A DNA stretch of 64,000 nt from Neorhizobium alkalisoli (GCF_007829835.1 NZ_VIWP01000001.1:806001-870000), one strand, 5' to 3'. Shown: positions 18,098-27,337, counted from the first letter of the stretch. Notes: generated from the sequence alone by a model not told the origin. Program-made: numbers and translations.

Positions 18098-18951
18098 CCC
18101 TCAGGATTTCCTCACTCGAAGTCGGTTACGGCAAAAGACAGGTCGTCAAAGGCGCCAGCCTGAAAGTCGAGAAGGGCGAACTCGTCGGCCTTCTCGGATC
18201 CAACGGGTCCGGCAAGTCGACGCTGATCAAGACCATTGCCGGGATCAACAGCCAGACCAGCGGCTCCATCACCTGGAACGACGGCACGGACCTGACAAAA
18301 CTCTCGCGCCGGGACCTTGCAAAGATCGTCGCCTATGTGCCGCAATCGATCGGGCTTTCCTTCGGCCTCGACATCAGGGAAGCCGTCCTTCTCGGCCGCA
18401 CGCCCTATTTCGGCACGAAACCGCGGGACGAGGACTGGGCGCATGTCGAAGCCGCCATGCAGCGCATGGGCCTCGACGAACTCGGCGACCGCTCCGTGAC
18501 CGAACTGTCCGGCGGCCAGGGACAGCGGGTCCTGATTGCCCGCGCCCTTGCCCAGGATCCGGAAATCCTGCTCCTCGACGAGCCGACCAGCGCGCTCGAC
18601 ATCCGCTACCAGTGGCAGACGCTGGAAGTCGCCCGCGACGTGACGCGCAAGAACAATGTCGCCGCGATCATCGCAATCCACGATCTCAACCAGGCCGCCC
18701 GCTTCACCGACCGCGTCATATTCCTGCAGGATGGTGTCGTGATCGCCAATGGCCGTCCGGCAGACGTCTATTCGCCGGACCTGATCAAGCGGGTCTATGG
18801 CGTGGATGTCGAATTGTCGGTCCACAAGGGTTTTGTGCAGGTCCACCCGCTCTCCGAACGCGACCATTCGAGGCTCGGCCTCAATGCCACGACACCGGAC
18901 ATCGGCCACCTGCGGCGCCCTGCCGAACAGCGCGACCGTGTGACGGCCTGA
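18094..18951 (+). CDS. FepC/BtuD-type ABC transporter ATP-binding protein
   Basis: A 285-aa ATPase starting in an ATGA overlap with the permease stop. Walker A GSNGSGKST (residues ~34-42), signature LSGGQGQRVLIARALAQ, Walker B ILLLDEPTSALD, H-loop AIHDLNQAARF. The ADVYSPDLIKRVYGVDVEL C-terminal segment is typical for iron-siderophore/cobalamin importers. It completes the three-gene importer and is followed, 23 bp on, by an NtaA-type monooxygenase gene. Confidence 0.93.
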   Translation: MTLRISSLEVGYGKRQVVKGASLKVEKGELVGLLGSNGSGKSTLIKTIAGINSQTSGSITWNDGTDLTKLSRRDLAKIVAYVPQSIGLSFGLDIREAVLLGRTPYFGTKPRDEDWAHVEAAMQRMGLDELGDRSVTELSGGQGQRVLIARALAQDPEILLLDEPTSALDIRYQWQTLEVARDVTRKNNVAAIIAIHDLNQAARFTDRVIFLQDGVVIANGRPADVYSPDLIKRVYGVDVELSVHKGFVQVHPLSERDHSRLGLNATTPDIGHLRRPAEQRDRVTA

Positions 18952-18974
18952 CAATCATTTCGAGGGAAAACGAC

Positions 18975-20294
18975 ATGACGAACAAGTGGGCAGGCCGCCA
19001 AAGCGAACGCGGCCAGGGACTGGTGCTCGGCCTTTTGCTGGGCGGCACCGGGCAGGCGAAGAAACAGGGGCGCAACGGTCCGACGGACAATCTTCTCGAT
19101 ATCGATGCCTATGTCGAACAGGCGCAACAGGCCGAAAAAGGAAAGATACATACGATCTTCCTGGCGGACGCCCTCGTCACCAGCGAGACGGCGCCGAAAC
19201 CTGGTCTGGAGCCGGTCACTCTGTTGAGTGCGCTTGCGGCAAAAACCTCGCGGATCGGCCTGATCGGCTCCATCTCGACCTCCTTCACCGAGCCTTACAA
19301 TCTCGCCCGGCAGGTGCTTTCGCTCGATCACATTTCCAAGGGACGTGCGGGCTGGAACCTCGTCACATCATCGGCAGGCGAGAAGAACTTTGGCAAACCG
19401 CTGCCTGCCCATGACGATCGTTATGCTGTCGCCGAGGAATTTGCCGGCGTGGTGCAGGCATTGTGGGAGAGCTGGGAAGCGGATGCCGTCAGTTATGACG
19501 ATTTCGGCCGCCAGATCGTCGATGCGGGCAAGGTGCATCGTATCGACTGGAACAGCCGGCATTTTTCCGTCCAGGGTCCCCTCAACGTCTCGCGCAGCCC
19601 GCAGGACAGGCCGATCCTCGCCCAGGCCGGCTCTTCCACGGAAGGACGGCAGCTCGGCGCACGGGTGGCGGACGTGATCTTCACCACCGGCCTCACGGAG
19701 ACCGAACCATCAATCGAGCTTTACCGGGATTTCAAGGCGCGGGCCGCCGCCAATGGACGTTCGCCGGATGCGATCAAGATCCTGCCCGGCGTCGCGCCGG
19801 TCATCGGCTCGACCGACGAAGAGGCAAAACGCTTCTGGCAGAAAGTGATCGACGACATCGATTTCGAGGAAGGGCGCAAGTCGCTCGCCAGCCAGTTCGG
19901 CGGCGTCGATTTCGAGGGTATCGATCTCGACGCGGAAATCCCGATCAACGATCTGCCCCAGACCGCGAACGTGCAGGGCCGGCGCTCCCGTTTTGGCGTG
20001 TTCCGCGATCTGATCGAGAGCGGCAAGGTTCGCACGGTGCGTGATCTCATCATCTATCATTCCAGCGGCGCCGGTCACTGGTTCCCGATCGGCTCGGTCG
20101 AAAACGTCGCCGACCAGCTGCAGGACCGTTACGAGCGCGGCGCGACGGACGGGTTCAATTTCCTGGCCTTCACGCTGAAATACGAACTCGGCCTCTCCGC
20201 CGTGACGGATCACCTGATCCCCGAACTGCAGCGGCGCGGAATATTCCACCACGATTACCAGCACGAGACGCTCCGGCAGAATCTCGGCGTGTGA
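18975..20294 (+). CDS. FMN-dependent monooxygenase, NtaA/SnaA/DszA family
   Basis: A 439-aa luciferase-like (TIM barrel) monooxygenase that would use FMNH2 from a separate reductase. It starts at 18975 with GAGGGA ~7 nt upstream. Family features: IFLADALVTSE (~residue 60), LEPVTLLSALAAKTSRIGL, SLDHISKGRAGWNLVTS (~114-130), the HDDRYAVAEEF segment and RPILAQAGSS (~215). Members open nitrilotriacetate, EDTA, dibenzothiophene sulfone and similar substrates. It directly follows the FecBCD-type importer, so it probably acts on the imported compound. An apparent longer frame upstream overlaps the permease and ATPase genes and is not real. Confidence 0.9.
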   Translation: MTNKWAGRQSERGQGLVLGLLLGGTGQAKKQGRNGPTDNLLDIDAYVEQAQQAEKGKIHTIFLADALVTSETAPKPGLEPVTLLSALAAKTSRIGLIGSISTSFTEPYNLARQVLSLDHISKGRAGWNLVTSSAGEKNFGKPLPAHDDRYAVAEEFAGVVQALWESWEADAVSYDDFGRQIVDAGKVHRIDWNSRHFSVQGPLNVSRSPQDRPILAQAGSSTEGRQLGARVADVIFTTGLTETEPSIELYRDFKARAAANGRSPDAIKILPGVAPVIGSTDEEAKRFWQKVIDDIDFEEGRKSLASQFGGVDFEGIDLDAEIPINDLPQTANVQGRRSRFGVFRDLIESGKVRTVRDLIIYHSSGAGHWFPIGSVENVADQLQDRYERGATDGFNFLAFTLKYELGLSAVTDHLIPELQRRGIFHHDYQHETLRQNLGV

Positions 20295-20319
20295 CATAGG
20301 ACAGGACAAGGAGAGACGG

Positions 20320-21348
20320 ATGACACGCTATGTTATCATCGGAGCCGGCGCGGTCGGCGCCAGCCTTGCGGCGCAGTTCGAACTCAACGGCATCACTTAC
20401 GCACTCGTCGGCCGCGGTGCGCAGATCAGCCATATCAGAGAGCACGGCTTGAGTTATCAGCGGCCCTCGGGCACGCAGCAGATCAGGCTCAATGCCTTCG
20501 ATCTTGCCGATCCGCCCGAACTCAGGCCGGATGATATCCTCCTGCTGACGGTAAAGTCGCAGGATGCCACAGGCGCCCTTGCCTTCTGGTCCTGGCGGCC
20601 CGTTGCGGGCACCACGGGCACGGCCGCCGAAAACCTGCCGGTCGTCACCTTCCAGAACGGGCTCGCCACGGAGGCGGCCGCTCTCAGGACATTTGCCAAT
20701 GTCTATGGAGCAAGCATCCTGACGCCTGCCCGGTTTACCGAAACTGGCCAGGTCGTGGTCGGCGGCGATCCAGAGGTCGGCATCGTGACGGTCGGGCGGT
20801 TCCCCGCCGGGGCCGACGAGACCAGCAACCGGATTGCGGCGGACCTCTATCGCGCAGGATATCTCGCCGAACAGAGCAGTGACATCCGCCGCTGGAAATC
20901 GGCAAAACTGCTTCACAACGTCCGCAATGTCCTCGAGCTCTTCGATGGCCCTGCCGACCTTCGCGGCGAAATCGGCGAAGCTCTGGTGGACGAAGCCCGC
21001 CGCACGCTTCAGGCCGCGGGATACAGGCTTGCCGCACCTTCCGAGCGAACGATCGACATTTCGAACTGGCGCGTGGCACAGAACAGCGGCATCCATCCCG
21101 GCCAGCAATCGACCTGGCAAAGTTTTGCTCGCGGCACGTCGAGCGAGGTCGATTTTCTGAATGGCGAAATCGTTCTGCTTGGCCGGCTCCACGGCGTGCT
21201 GACGCCGTATAACGACGCCGTTCAGTTGCTTGCCGGAAAATTGGCGCAGCAGGGCAGCCTTTCGAGCACAGTTCCGCTTGACGTAATCCTTTCTCTCATT
21301 GACAACTCTGAATCAACGAGACAGACCGGTCTTACTTCTGTGCCGTGA
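20320..21348 (+). CDS. 2-dehydropantoate 2-reductase-like NADP oxidoreductase (ApbA/PanE family)
   Basis: A 342-aa protein with a GAGAVG nucleotide motif at residues 8-13, the LLTVKSQD segment carrying the family's catalytic Lys (~80), a TFQNGLATE loop (~110) and KSAKLLHNVRN (~195), followed by a helical ApbA_C domain. AAGGAGAGACGG precedes the ATG. It sits in the transporter/monooxygenase operon, away from pantothenate genes, and is longer than PanE (~300 aa), so a role on the imported compound's breakdown product is more likely than ketopantoate reduction. Substrate unknown. Confidence 0.8.
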   Translation: MTRYVIIGAGAVGASLAAQFELNGITYALVGRGAQISHIREHGLSYQRPSGTQQIRLNAFDLADPPELRPDDILLLTVKSQDATGALAFWSWRPVAGTTGTAAENLPVVTFQNGLATEAAALRTFANVYGASILTPARFTETGQVVVGGDPEVGIVTVGRFPAGADETSNRIAADLYRAGYLAEQSSDIRRWKSAKLLHNVRNVLELFDGPADLRGEIGEALVDEARRTLQAAGYRLAAPSERTIDISNWRVAQNSGIHPGQQSTWQSFARGTSSEVDFLNGEIVLLGRLHGVLTPYNDAVQLLAGKLAQQGSLSSTVPLDVILSLIDNSESTRQTGLTSVP

Positions 21349-21400
21349 TCGGCTGCCGGCCGGTCATGCGATATTGAAACGACCAATTCGAAGCGATGCC

Positions 21401-21970
21401 ATGAGAGAAGCCATATCAGACCAGATCCTCGCCACCGCCGGGGCGCTCTTCTATCGCGAGGGCATAAGGGCGGTCGGGATCGATCGCATCATCGAGGAAG
21501 CCAATGTCGCCAAGGCGACGCTCTACCGGCATTTTCCGTCGAAGGACCATCTCGTCGCAGCCTATCTGCAGGCGCGCCATGAGCGAGTGGTCCGGTCGCT
21601 GCAGGAGGTCGTGGATGCGGCGATGGCACCGAGAGAACAGATCGCGCTGATCTTCCAGCGTCTCCATGAAAAGGCCGACAGCCCGGAATTCCGTGGCTGC
21701 GCCTTTGCACTCGCGGTTGCAGAGCACGGTGATTCCGAGCGGGTCGTCTCCGTTGCCCGGACCCACAAGGCAATGGTGCGGGATATCTTTGCGGCCATCA
21801 TGACGAAAGCCTCCGGCAACCCGGATCAGCCTGCCGCGCATCTTTCGCTTCTTTACGAAGGTGCGCTGGCGACAGTCGCGGTCGGACGGGACCCGCAGGC
21901 AGTCCTCATCGCCCGAGACTGTGCCCTTTCCGTTTTCGACACCGCGAACCTGAACAACCAGCCCATCTGA
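21401..21970 (+). CDS. TetR-family transcriptional regulator
   Basis: A 189-aa regulator with the TetR DNA-binding segment GIRAVGIDRIIEEANVAKATLYRHFPSKDHLVAAYL (split over residues ~20-55; helix-turn-helix at VAKATLYRHF). The start at 21401 gives the normal distance to the helix-turn-helix; the ribosome site is weak (GAAGCG). It is embedded in an otherwise catabolic gene string, same strand, between the PanE-like gene and the isomerase gene. It may be a local repressor of the operon. The C-terminal ligand domain gives no clue to the effector. Confidence 0.87.
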   Translation: MREAISDQILATAGALFYREGIRAVGIDRIIEEANVAKATLYRHFPSKDHLVAAYLQARHERVVRSLQEVVDAAMAPREQIALIFQRLHEKADSPEFRGCAFALAVAEHGDSERVVSVARTHKAMVRDIFAAIMTKASGNPDQPAAHLSLLYEGALATVAVGRDPQAVLIARDCALSVFDTANLNNQPI

Positions 21971-21981
21971 AAGCAGCAGCA

Positions 21982-22584
21982 ATGACCAAGACCATCGACT
22001 ATTTCTTCAGCGTCGGTTCGCCCTGGGCCTTCATCGGCCTTGAAACCTTCGCAGCCCTGGCAAACGCTTATGGCGCGACGGTCCGCCCGCATGTCATTCC
22101 GCTGATCGAAGATAATGGCGGCATCTATTCCCGCAACCGGCCAGAAGCGCGCCGCGCCTACTGGACCAAGGATCTGAAACGCTGGGCCGCGCTGCGCGGC
22201 AAGGCGCTGAATTTCGACAACCGGGCCGCCCTTTCCGATCCGTCACCGGCAGGACTGCTGGTCATCGCCGCAAGCGAGGCCGGCGAAGACTGGCTGAAAC
22301 TGACACAGGCGCTGCAGGAAGCTTTTTGGGGACGCGGCGAGGACATCGGCAAGCTCGAGATCCGTCGTACGGTTGCCGATGCGGCCGGTTTCGACGGTGC
22401 TGCGCTGGAAGAACGGGCCCAGAGCGAGACCGTGCAGGCAATCCGCAAGGCCAGCTACGAAACGGCCAAAGATGCCGGCGTCTTCGGACTTCCGACCTTC
22501 CGCTACGAGGACGAACTCTATTGGGGACAGGACAGCCTGCCCTTCCTCGAACGCCATCTCAAGGGCGAGAAACTGGTCGCCTGA
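21982..22584 (+). CDS. 2-hydroxychromene-2-carboxylate isomerase / DsbA-family GST-kappa-like protein
   Basis: A 200-aa thioredoxin-fold protein of the HCCA-isomerase family: N-terminal IDYFFSVGSPWAFIGL with the family's SPW/SPY active serine (Ser13), and C-terminal GVFGLPTFRYEDELYWGQDSLPFLE, including the cis-proline loop and the WGQDSL segment typical of these glutathione-dependent enzymes. It starts 11 bp after the TetR stop. In naphthalene degraders the enzyme isomerises a hydroxychromene carboxylate; here, next to sulfur enzymes, a glutathione-dependent step on a thiol or conjugate is plausible. Family secure, substrate unknown. Confidence 0.82.
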   Translation: MTKTIDYFFSVGSPWAFIGLETFAALANAYGATVRPHVIPLIEDNGGIYSRNRPEARRAYWTKDLKRWAALRGKALNFDNRAALSDPSPAGLLVIAASEAGEDWLKLTQALQEAFWGRGEDIGKLEIRRTVADAAGFDGAALEERAQSETVQAIRKASYETAKDAGVFGLPTFRYEDELYWGQDSLPFLERHLKGEKLVA

Positions 22585-22664
22585 TCTGCTTGGCTCCGAG
22601 CCGACCTGCGTAGCGACAGCAGCGCAAGTCGGTACATGCCAGAAACATATTTCCGGAGTTTTCC

Positions 22665-23528
22665 ATGTCCCTTTCCCTTCCGGGTTCGCTCGTCTCCTCC
22701 GAATGGCTGGCGGCGCATCTTGATGATGCCAACCTCGTCATTCTCGACGGTTCGTTCAAGCTTCCGGGCGTCACGCCCATCGCCGCCGAAGATTTTGCCG
22801 CGCGGCACATTCCCGGCGCACGCTTCTTCGATATTGACAGGATTGCCGATCACGACACCACGCTGCCACACATGTTGCCCTCGGCCGCAGCTTTCGAGGG
22901 TTATGCCGCCGATCTCGGCATTTCCAACGACAGCATCGTCGTGGTCTATGACACGCCCGGCCTGATGTCGGCCGGCCGTGTCTGGTGGACGTTGCGGACT
23001 TTTGGTCATGACAAGGTCGCAGTCCTCGACGGCGGCCTGCGCAAATGGCTGGCGGAAGGCCGCCCCGTTACGGATGCTCTACCCGCTGTCACCAAAGGAA
23101 GCTTCCGCGCGAGCTTCGATCCCTCGGCCGTCCGCTCCAAGGCGCAGGTTCTCGGCAATCTCGACAGCCATGCCGAACAGGTGATCGACGCACGTTCCGC
23201 CGGACGATTTACCGCCGACGAAAAGGAAGCACGTCCGGGCCTGCGCTCCGGCCATATTCCGGGTAGTCTCAACCTTCCTTTCAACGCGCTTACCAATCCG
23301 GAGACCGGGGAGATCCTCGACATCCCGGCAATCCGCAAGGCTTTCGAGACAGCCGGCCTGGATTTTTCCAAGCCCGTCATCGCAAGCTGCGGTTCGGGCG
23401 TGACGGCAGCGGCCCTCACCTTCGGTCTGCATCTCGCGGGCAAGGATGATGTCGCCATCTATGACGGTGCCTGGACCGAATGGGGTCAGCCGGGCGATAC
23501 GCCGGTCGAAACGGGTTCCGCAAAATGA
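22665..23528 (+). CDS. sseA: 3-mercaptopyruvate sulfurtransferase (rhodanese tandem domain)
   Basis: A 287-aa protein with two rhodanese domains, the length of SseA. The active loop SCGSGVTAAA (Cys242) is the CGSGVT signature that separates mercaptopyruvate sulfurtransferases from thiosulfate rhodaneses (CRxGxR/T). Other features: HIPGARFFDID (~48-58), DTPGLMSAGRVWWTLRTFGH (~96-115), DARSAGRF (~175), GHIPGSLNLPF (~196). It transfers sulfur from 3-mercaptopyruvate to a thiol or cyanide, releasing pyruvate. Its stop overlaps the next start (ATGA) so it is co-translated with an FAD-linked D-hydroxyacid dehydrogenase, which could supply its substrate from mercaptolactate. Confidence 0.9.
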   Translation: MSLSLPGSLVSSEWLAAHLDDANLVILDGSFKLPGVTPIAAEDFAARHIPGARFFDIDRIADHDTTLPHMLPSAAAFEGYAADLGISNDSIVVVYDTPGLMSAGRVWWTLRTFGHDKVAVLDGGLRKWLAEGRPVTDALPAVTKGSFRASFDPSAVRSKAQVLGNLDSHAEQVIDARSAGRFTADEKEARPGLRSGHIPGSLNLPFNALTNPETGEILDIPAIRKAFETAGLDFSKPVIASCGSGVTAAALTFGLHLAGKDDVAIYDGAWTEWGQPGDTPVETGSAK

Positions 23529-24901
23529 GCCAGCTTCCGCCCTCCCTCACCGAAACCCTGAGCAATCGCTTTGCGGACCGGTTTTCGACGTCGCAGGCTC
23601 TGCGCGAACAGCATGGCCGCGGTGAGTCCCACCACACACCGGCAATTCCGGACGCCGTCATCTTTGCCGAGACGACGGGAGAAGTCGCCGAGATCGTGCG
23701 CCTTTGTGCGGCTGAGGGCGTCCCCGTCATCGCCTTCGGCGCAGGGACCTCGCTCGAAGGCCATCTGACGGCCGTGCGTGGCGGCATCTCGATCGACCTC
23801 TCGCGCATGGCAAAAATTACCCGCATCAGCGCGGAAGATCTCGACTGCACGGTCGAGGCCGGTGTTACGCGCGAGCAGCTGAACACCCATCTGCGCGACA
23901 TGGGCCTGTTCTTCCCGATTGATCCCGGCGCCAATGCCTCGCTCGGCGGCATGGCCTCCACGCGCGCATCGGGCACCAATGCCGTGCGTTACGGCACCAT
24001 GCGCGAAAACGTGCTGGGCCTGACGGTCGTGCTGCCAAACGGAAACATCATCCGCACTGGCGGCCGGGCGCGCAAATCCTCGGCAGGGTATGACCTGACC
24101 CGGCTTTTCGTCGGCGCCGAAGGCACGCTTGGCATCATCACTGAGGTGACGCTCCGGCTCTATGGGATTCCCGAAACGATCTCGGCCGCGCTCTGCTCGT
24201 TCGAAAGTGTCGAACAGGCCGTGGCCGCCGCAATTCAGGTCGTCCAGCTCGGCATTCCGGTCGCCCGCATGGAGCTGATGGACCGCGGTCTGATCAAGGC
24301 CGTCAACGCCTATTCCGGCCTGTCGCTGAAGATCGAGGACACGCTTGCCTTCGAGTTTCACGGTTCGCCGGCGGGCGTGCAGGAACAGGTGGAAATGGTT
24401 GCCGCGATCGTCGAGGAAAACGGCGGCAAGGATTTCGAATGGGCCAACGCGCCGGAAGAGCGGAACCGCCTCTGGAAGGCCCGCCACAACGCCTTTTACG
24501 CCGTCGTTTCCCAGCGTGAAAATGCCAAGGGGTGGTCGTCCGACGTCTGCGTGCCCGTCTCGGAACTGAGCGGCTGCATCCTGAAGACACGCGAGCTGCT
24601 TGTCGGTTGCAGTGTCCCGGCAGCCATTCTCGGCCATGTCGGCGACGGCAACTATCACGTCGTCTTCGCCGTCGATCCGGCAAACCAGGCCGAACTTGAT
24701 GAAGTTGCCGCCATCAACAAGAAGATGGTGCAATATGCGATCGCGGTCGGTGGCACATCGACGGGTGAGCACGGCGTCGGTACCGGCAAGATCGCTTATC
24801 TCAGGGCCGAACATGGCGATGCCGTCGACCTGATGGCCGTCATCAAACATGCCATCGATCCGGCCGGCATCATGAACCCCGGAAAAGTCTTGCCGAGTTA
24901 A
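23525..24901 (+). CDS. FAD-linked D-lactate/D-2-hydroxyacid dehydrogenase (GlcD/DLD family)
   Basis: A 458-aa flavoprotein. N-terminal PCMH FAD domain (VIAFGAGTSLEGHLTAVRGGISIDLSRM split at residues ~73-100; PGANASLGGMASTRASGTNAVRYGTM region ~138-163; FVGAEGTLGIITEVTLRL ~196-213) and C-terminal FAD-oxidase domain (GHVGDGNYHVVF ~368, GEHGVGTGK ~415). This is the layout of cytochrome-linked D-lactate dehydrogenases and GlcD. It overlaps sseA by four bases. Acting on D-lactate is possible; because of the coupling with a mercaptopyruvate sulfurtransferase, oxidation of 3-mercaptolactate or a related sulfur hydroxyacid is an attractive alternative. Confidence 0.85.
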   Translation: MSQLPPSLTETLSNRFADRFSTSQALREQHGRGESHHTPAIPDAVIFAETTGEVAEIVRLCAAEGVPVIAFGAGTSLEGHLTAVRGGISIDLSRMAKITRISAEDLDCTVEAGVTREQLNTHLRDMGLFFPIDPGANASLGGMASTRASGTNAVRYGTMRENVLGLTVVLPNGNIIRTGGRARKSSAGYDLTRLFVGAEGTLGIITEVTLRLYGIPETISAALCSFESVEQAVAAAIQVVQLGIPVARMELMDRGLIKAVNAYSGLSLKIEDTLAFEFHGSPAGVQEQVEMVAAIVEENGGKDFEWANAPEERNRLWKARHNAFYAVVSQRENAKGWSSDVCVPVSELSGCILKTRELLVGCSVPAAILGHVGDGNYHVVFAVDPANQAELDEVAAINKKMVQYAIAVGGTSTGEHGVGTGKIAYLRAEHGDAVDLMAVIKHAIDPAGIMNPGKVLPS

Positions 24902-24947
24902 ACCTGTCCGGCTCTTATGAAACGCCTCGACCGCCAAGGATGTCGCC

Positions 24948-27251
24948 ATGAACGTGTTCAAACCCCACAGCTCTCACTGGGGAGCCTTTTCCGGGCGATA
25001 TGAAAACGGCACGCTTGAGATCAAGCCGCATCCCGGCGATCCGCATCCGTCGCCCCTCCTGGGCAATATTCCAGCGATCGCCAACAGTGACGCCCGCATC
25101 AGGCGGCCGGCGATCCGGCGTGGCTGGCTGGAAGGCGCACCCGGCAATGCAGGCAAGCGTGGCGCCGATGATTATGTCGAAGTCAGCTGGCAGGAGGCGG
25201 TCGACCATGTCGGGAAGGAACTGCAGCGTGTCTACACGCAGCATGGTCCGACGGCCGTGTTCGGCGGATCCTACGGTTGGTCGAGCGCCGGCCGTTTTCA
25301 CCATGCCCAGAGCCAGGTGCATCGTTTCCTCAACGTCCTGGGCGGTTATGTCCGATCCGTCAACACCTACAGTTCCGGCGCAGCCTCGGTCATCATCCCG
25401 CATGTTCTGGGGCCGTATGACACGTTCGACCGCAAGAGCGTGACATGGGATGCGATCGAACGGAGCACGGAACTCGTCGTCGCCTTCGGCGGCATGGCGA
25501 TCAAGAATGCCGATGTCCATGGCGGCGGCATCGGCGCACATATCGTGCGGCAAAAGCTTTCCGGCGCCAGCGCGCGCGGTGCTCGTTTCGTATCCGTCAG
25601 CCCGCTGAAGGACGATTTCCCGGCCGAGGTGAGCGCCGAATGGCAGCCGATCATTCCCGGCACCGACGTGGCGCTGATGCTCGGCCTTGCCCATGTGTTG
25701 GCGACCGAAGGGCTGCACGACCGCGAATTTCTGGAGCGCTATACGGTCGGCTACGACCGTTTCGAGGACTATCTGCTTGGCCGATCCGATGGTCTGCCGA
25801 AGACTGCCGAATGGGCCTCCGGCATCTGCGGCATCGATGTCGCGACCATCGAGGAACTGGCACGCGCCATGGCGCGCTCCAGAACGCTGGTCACCGTCAG
25901 CCATTCGCTGCAGCGGGCCGATTATGGCGAGCAGCCGGTCTGGATGGGCATCGTGCTTGCTGCCATGCTCGGCCAGATGGGACTGGACGGCGGCGGTTAT
26001 TCCTATTCGCTCGGTGCGCTCGGCAATATCGGCAAGCGCCAGCTCGCGGTGCCCCTGCCGACCTTCGGGCAGTTCAAGAACCCGGTTCCGGATTTCATAC
26101 CCGTCGCGCGGATCGCCGACATGCTGCTCAATCCGGGCGGCGCGTATCACTATAATGGTCAGGCTTTGCGCTATCCGGATATCCGCCTTGTCTATTGGGC
26201 AGGCGGCAATCCGTTTCACCACCATCAGGACCTCAATCGCCTGCGGGCTGCCTTCAAGCGCCCCGAAACGATCATCGTCCATGAAACCGCCTGGACGGCG
26301 ACCGCCCGCCACGCCGATATCGTGCTGCCGGCAACGACGACGCTCGAACGTGACGATATCGGCGCAGCCGACCGCGACGACCTGATGGTCGCCATGAAGA
26401 AGCTGATCGAACCGGTCGGCGAAGCAAGGGACGATTACGACATCTTTTCTGAGATCGCGCGCACGCTCGGAAAATTCGACGCCTTCACTGAAAACCGCAC
26501 GTCCAGAGAGTGGCTTTCCTTCCTGTTCGAGACCACCCGTACCGCGCTGGACGCTGGCGGATATGATGCCCCGGATTTCGAGACCTTCTGGCAACGCGGC
26601 GAGCTGCGGCTGCCGCTGAGATCCGACGAAGGTGGGCCGGCAACGGCCTTCCGCAAAGACCCGTCAGCTTCTCCCCTTCAGACCCCATCCGGCAAGATCG
26701 AGATCTTTTCGCAAACGATCGAAGGTTTTGGTTACGACGACTGCCGCGGCCATCCGCACTGGTATCCGTCGCGATCGGCATCGGTATCCGAGAACAGCGA
26801 CTATCCGCTGCATCTGGTCTGCAACCAGCCGCACCAGCGCCTGCACAGCCAGCTCGATTACGGCGATTTCAGCCGCTCGACGAAGATCCGCGACCGCGAG
26901 CCGGTCCGCATCAATCCGGCCGACGCGGCTCGGCGTGGCATAAAGGATGGCGATATTATCCGGCTGTTCAACGAGCGTGGCAGCTGCCTTGCCGCCGCGG
27001 TGTTGAGCGAGGATGTGCGCCAGGGCGTGATGCAGCTTTCGACCGGCGCATGGTTCGAGCCGCATGATCGACATGCCGAGAACGCCACCTGCATCCATGG
27101 CAATCCGAATATCCTCACCCGGGATATCGGGACGTCGAAACTGGCGCAGGGATGCACAGGACAGATTACCCGCGTCGAAGCCGAGCGGTTTGTAGACGAG
27201 CTGCCGCCGGTGCGGATTTTCGAGCCGATGGTGTTCGAACCATCGCGATGA
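24948..27251 (+). CDS. bisC: Molybdopterin oxidoreductase, biotin/methionine-sulfoxide reductase type (BisC/DMSO reductase family)
   Basis: A 767-aa protein, near BisC length. It lacks the N-terminal [4Fe-4S] cysteines and any Tat signal, so is a cytoplasmic single-subunit type-III enzyme. Landmarks: GGSYGWSSAGRFHHAQ (residues ~106-121), then SVNTYSSGAASVIIPHVLG (~137-155) with the probable Mo-ligand serine at ~142, GGNPFHHHQDL (~424), and C-terminal molydopterin-dinucleotide domain HLVCNQPHQRLHSQLDYG (~624-641). BisC reduces S-oxides of biotin and methionine. In this sulfur operon it would reduce a sulfoxide before or after uptake. It probably ends the transcription unit that starts at promoter copy A. 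Confidence 0.87.
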   Translation: MNVFKPHSSHWGAFSGRYENGTLEIKPHPGDPHPSPLLGNIPAIANSDARIRRPAIRRGWLEGAPGNAGKRGADDYVEVSWQEAVDHVGKELQRVYTQHGPTAVFGGSYGWSSAGRFHHAQSQVHRFLNVLGGYVRSVNTYSSGAASVIIPHVLGPYDTFDRKSVTWDAIERSTELVVAFGGMAIKNADVHGGGIGAHIVRQKLSGASARGARFVSVSPLKDDFPAEVSAEWQPIIPGTDVALMLGLAHVLATEGLHDREFLERYTVGYDRFEDYLLGRSDGLPKTAEWASGICGIDVATIEELARAMARSRTLVTVSHSLQRADYGEQPVWMGIVLAAMLGQMGLDGGGYSYSLGALGNIGKRQLAVPLPTFGQFKNPVPDFIPVARIADMLLNPGGAYHYNGQALRYPDIRLVYWAGGNPFHHHQDLNRLRAAFKRPETIIVHETAWTATARHADIVLPATTTLERDDIGAADRDDLMVAMKKLIEPVGEARDDYDIFSEIARTLGKFDAFTENRTSREWLSFLFETTRTALDAGGYDAPDFETFWQRGELRLPLRSDEGGPATAFRKDPSASPLQTPSGKIEIFSQTIEGFGYDDCRGHPHWYPSRSASVSENSDYPLHLVCNQPHQRLHSQLDYGDFSRSTKIRDREPVRINPADAARRGIKDGDIIRLFNERGSCLAAAVLSEDVRQGVMQLSTGAWFEPHDRHAENATCIHGNPNILTRDIGTSKLAQGCTGQITRVEAERFVDELPPVRIFEPMVFEPSR

Positions 27252-27337
27252 TCAGGGCGGCGGCCAACAAAGGCCGCCGATTGCATTCCAAAGCCTCCTG
27301 AAACGCCAATCCCCGCATCGCCAAAAACCGCGACAAA

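Noticed and set aside
17871..18974. An apparent long extension upstream of the NtaA-type gene, giving an 807-aa frame
   Set aside because: It overlaps the FecCD permease and the ATPase in another frame; both of those have full family motifs, and the monooxygenase family begins at 18975 with its own ribosome site.
24915..26594. 559-codon open frame antisense to bisC
   Set aside because: Off-frame shadow of high-GC coding DNA; no recognisable domain and no ribosome site, while bisC on the plus strand has complete family motifs.
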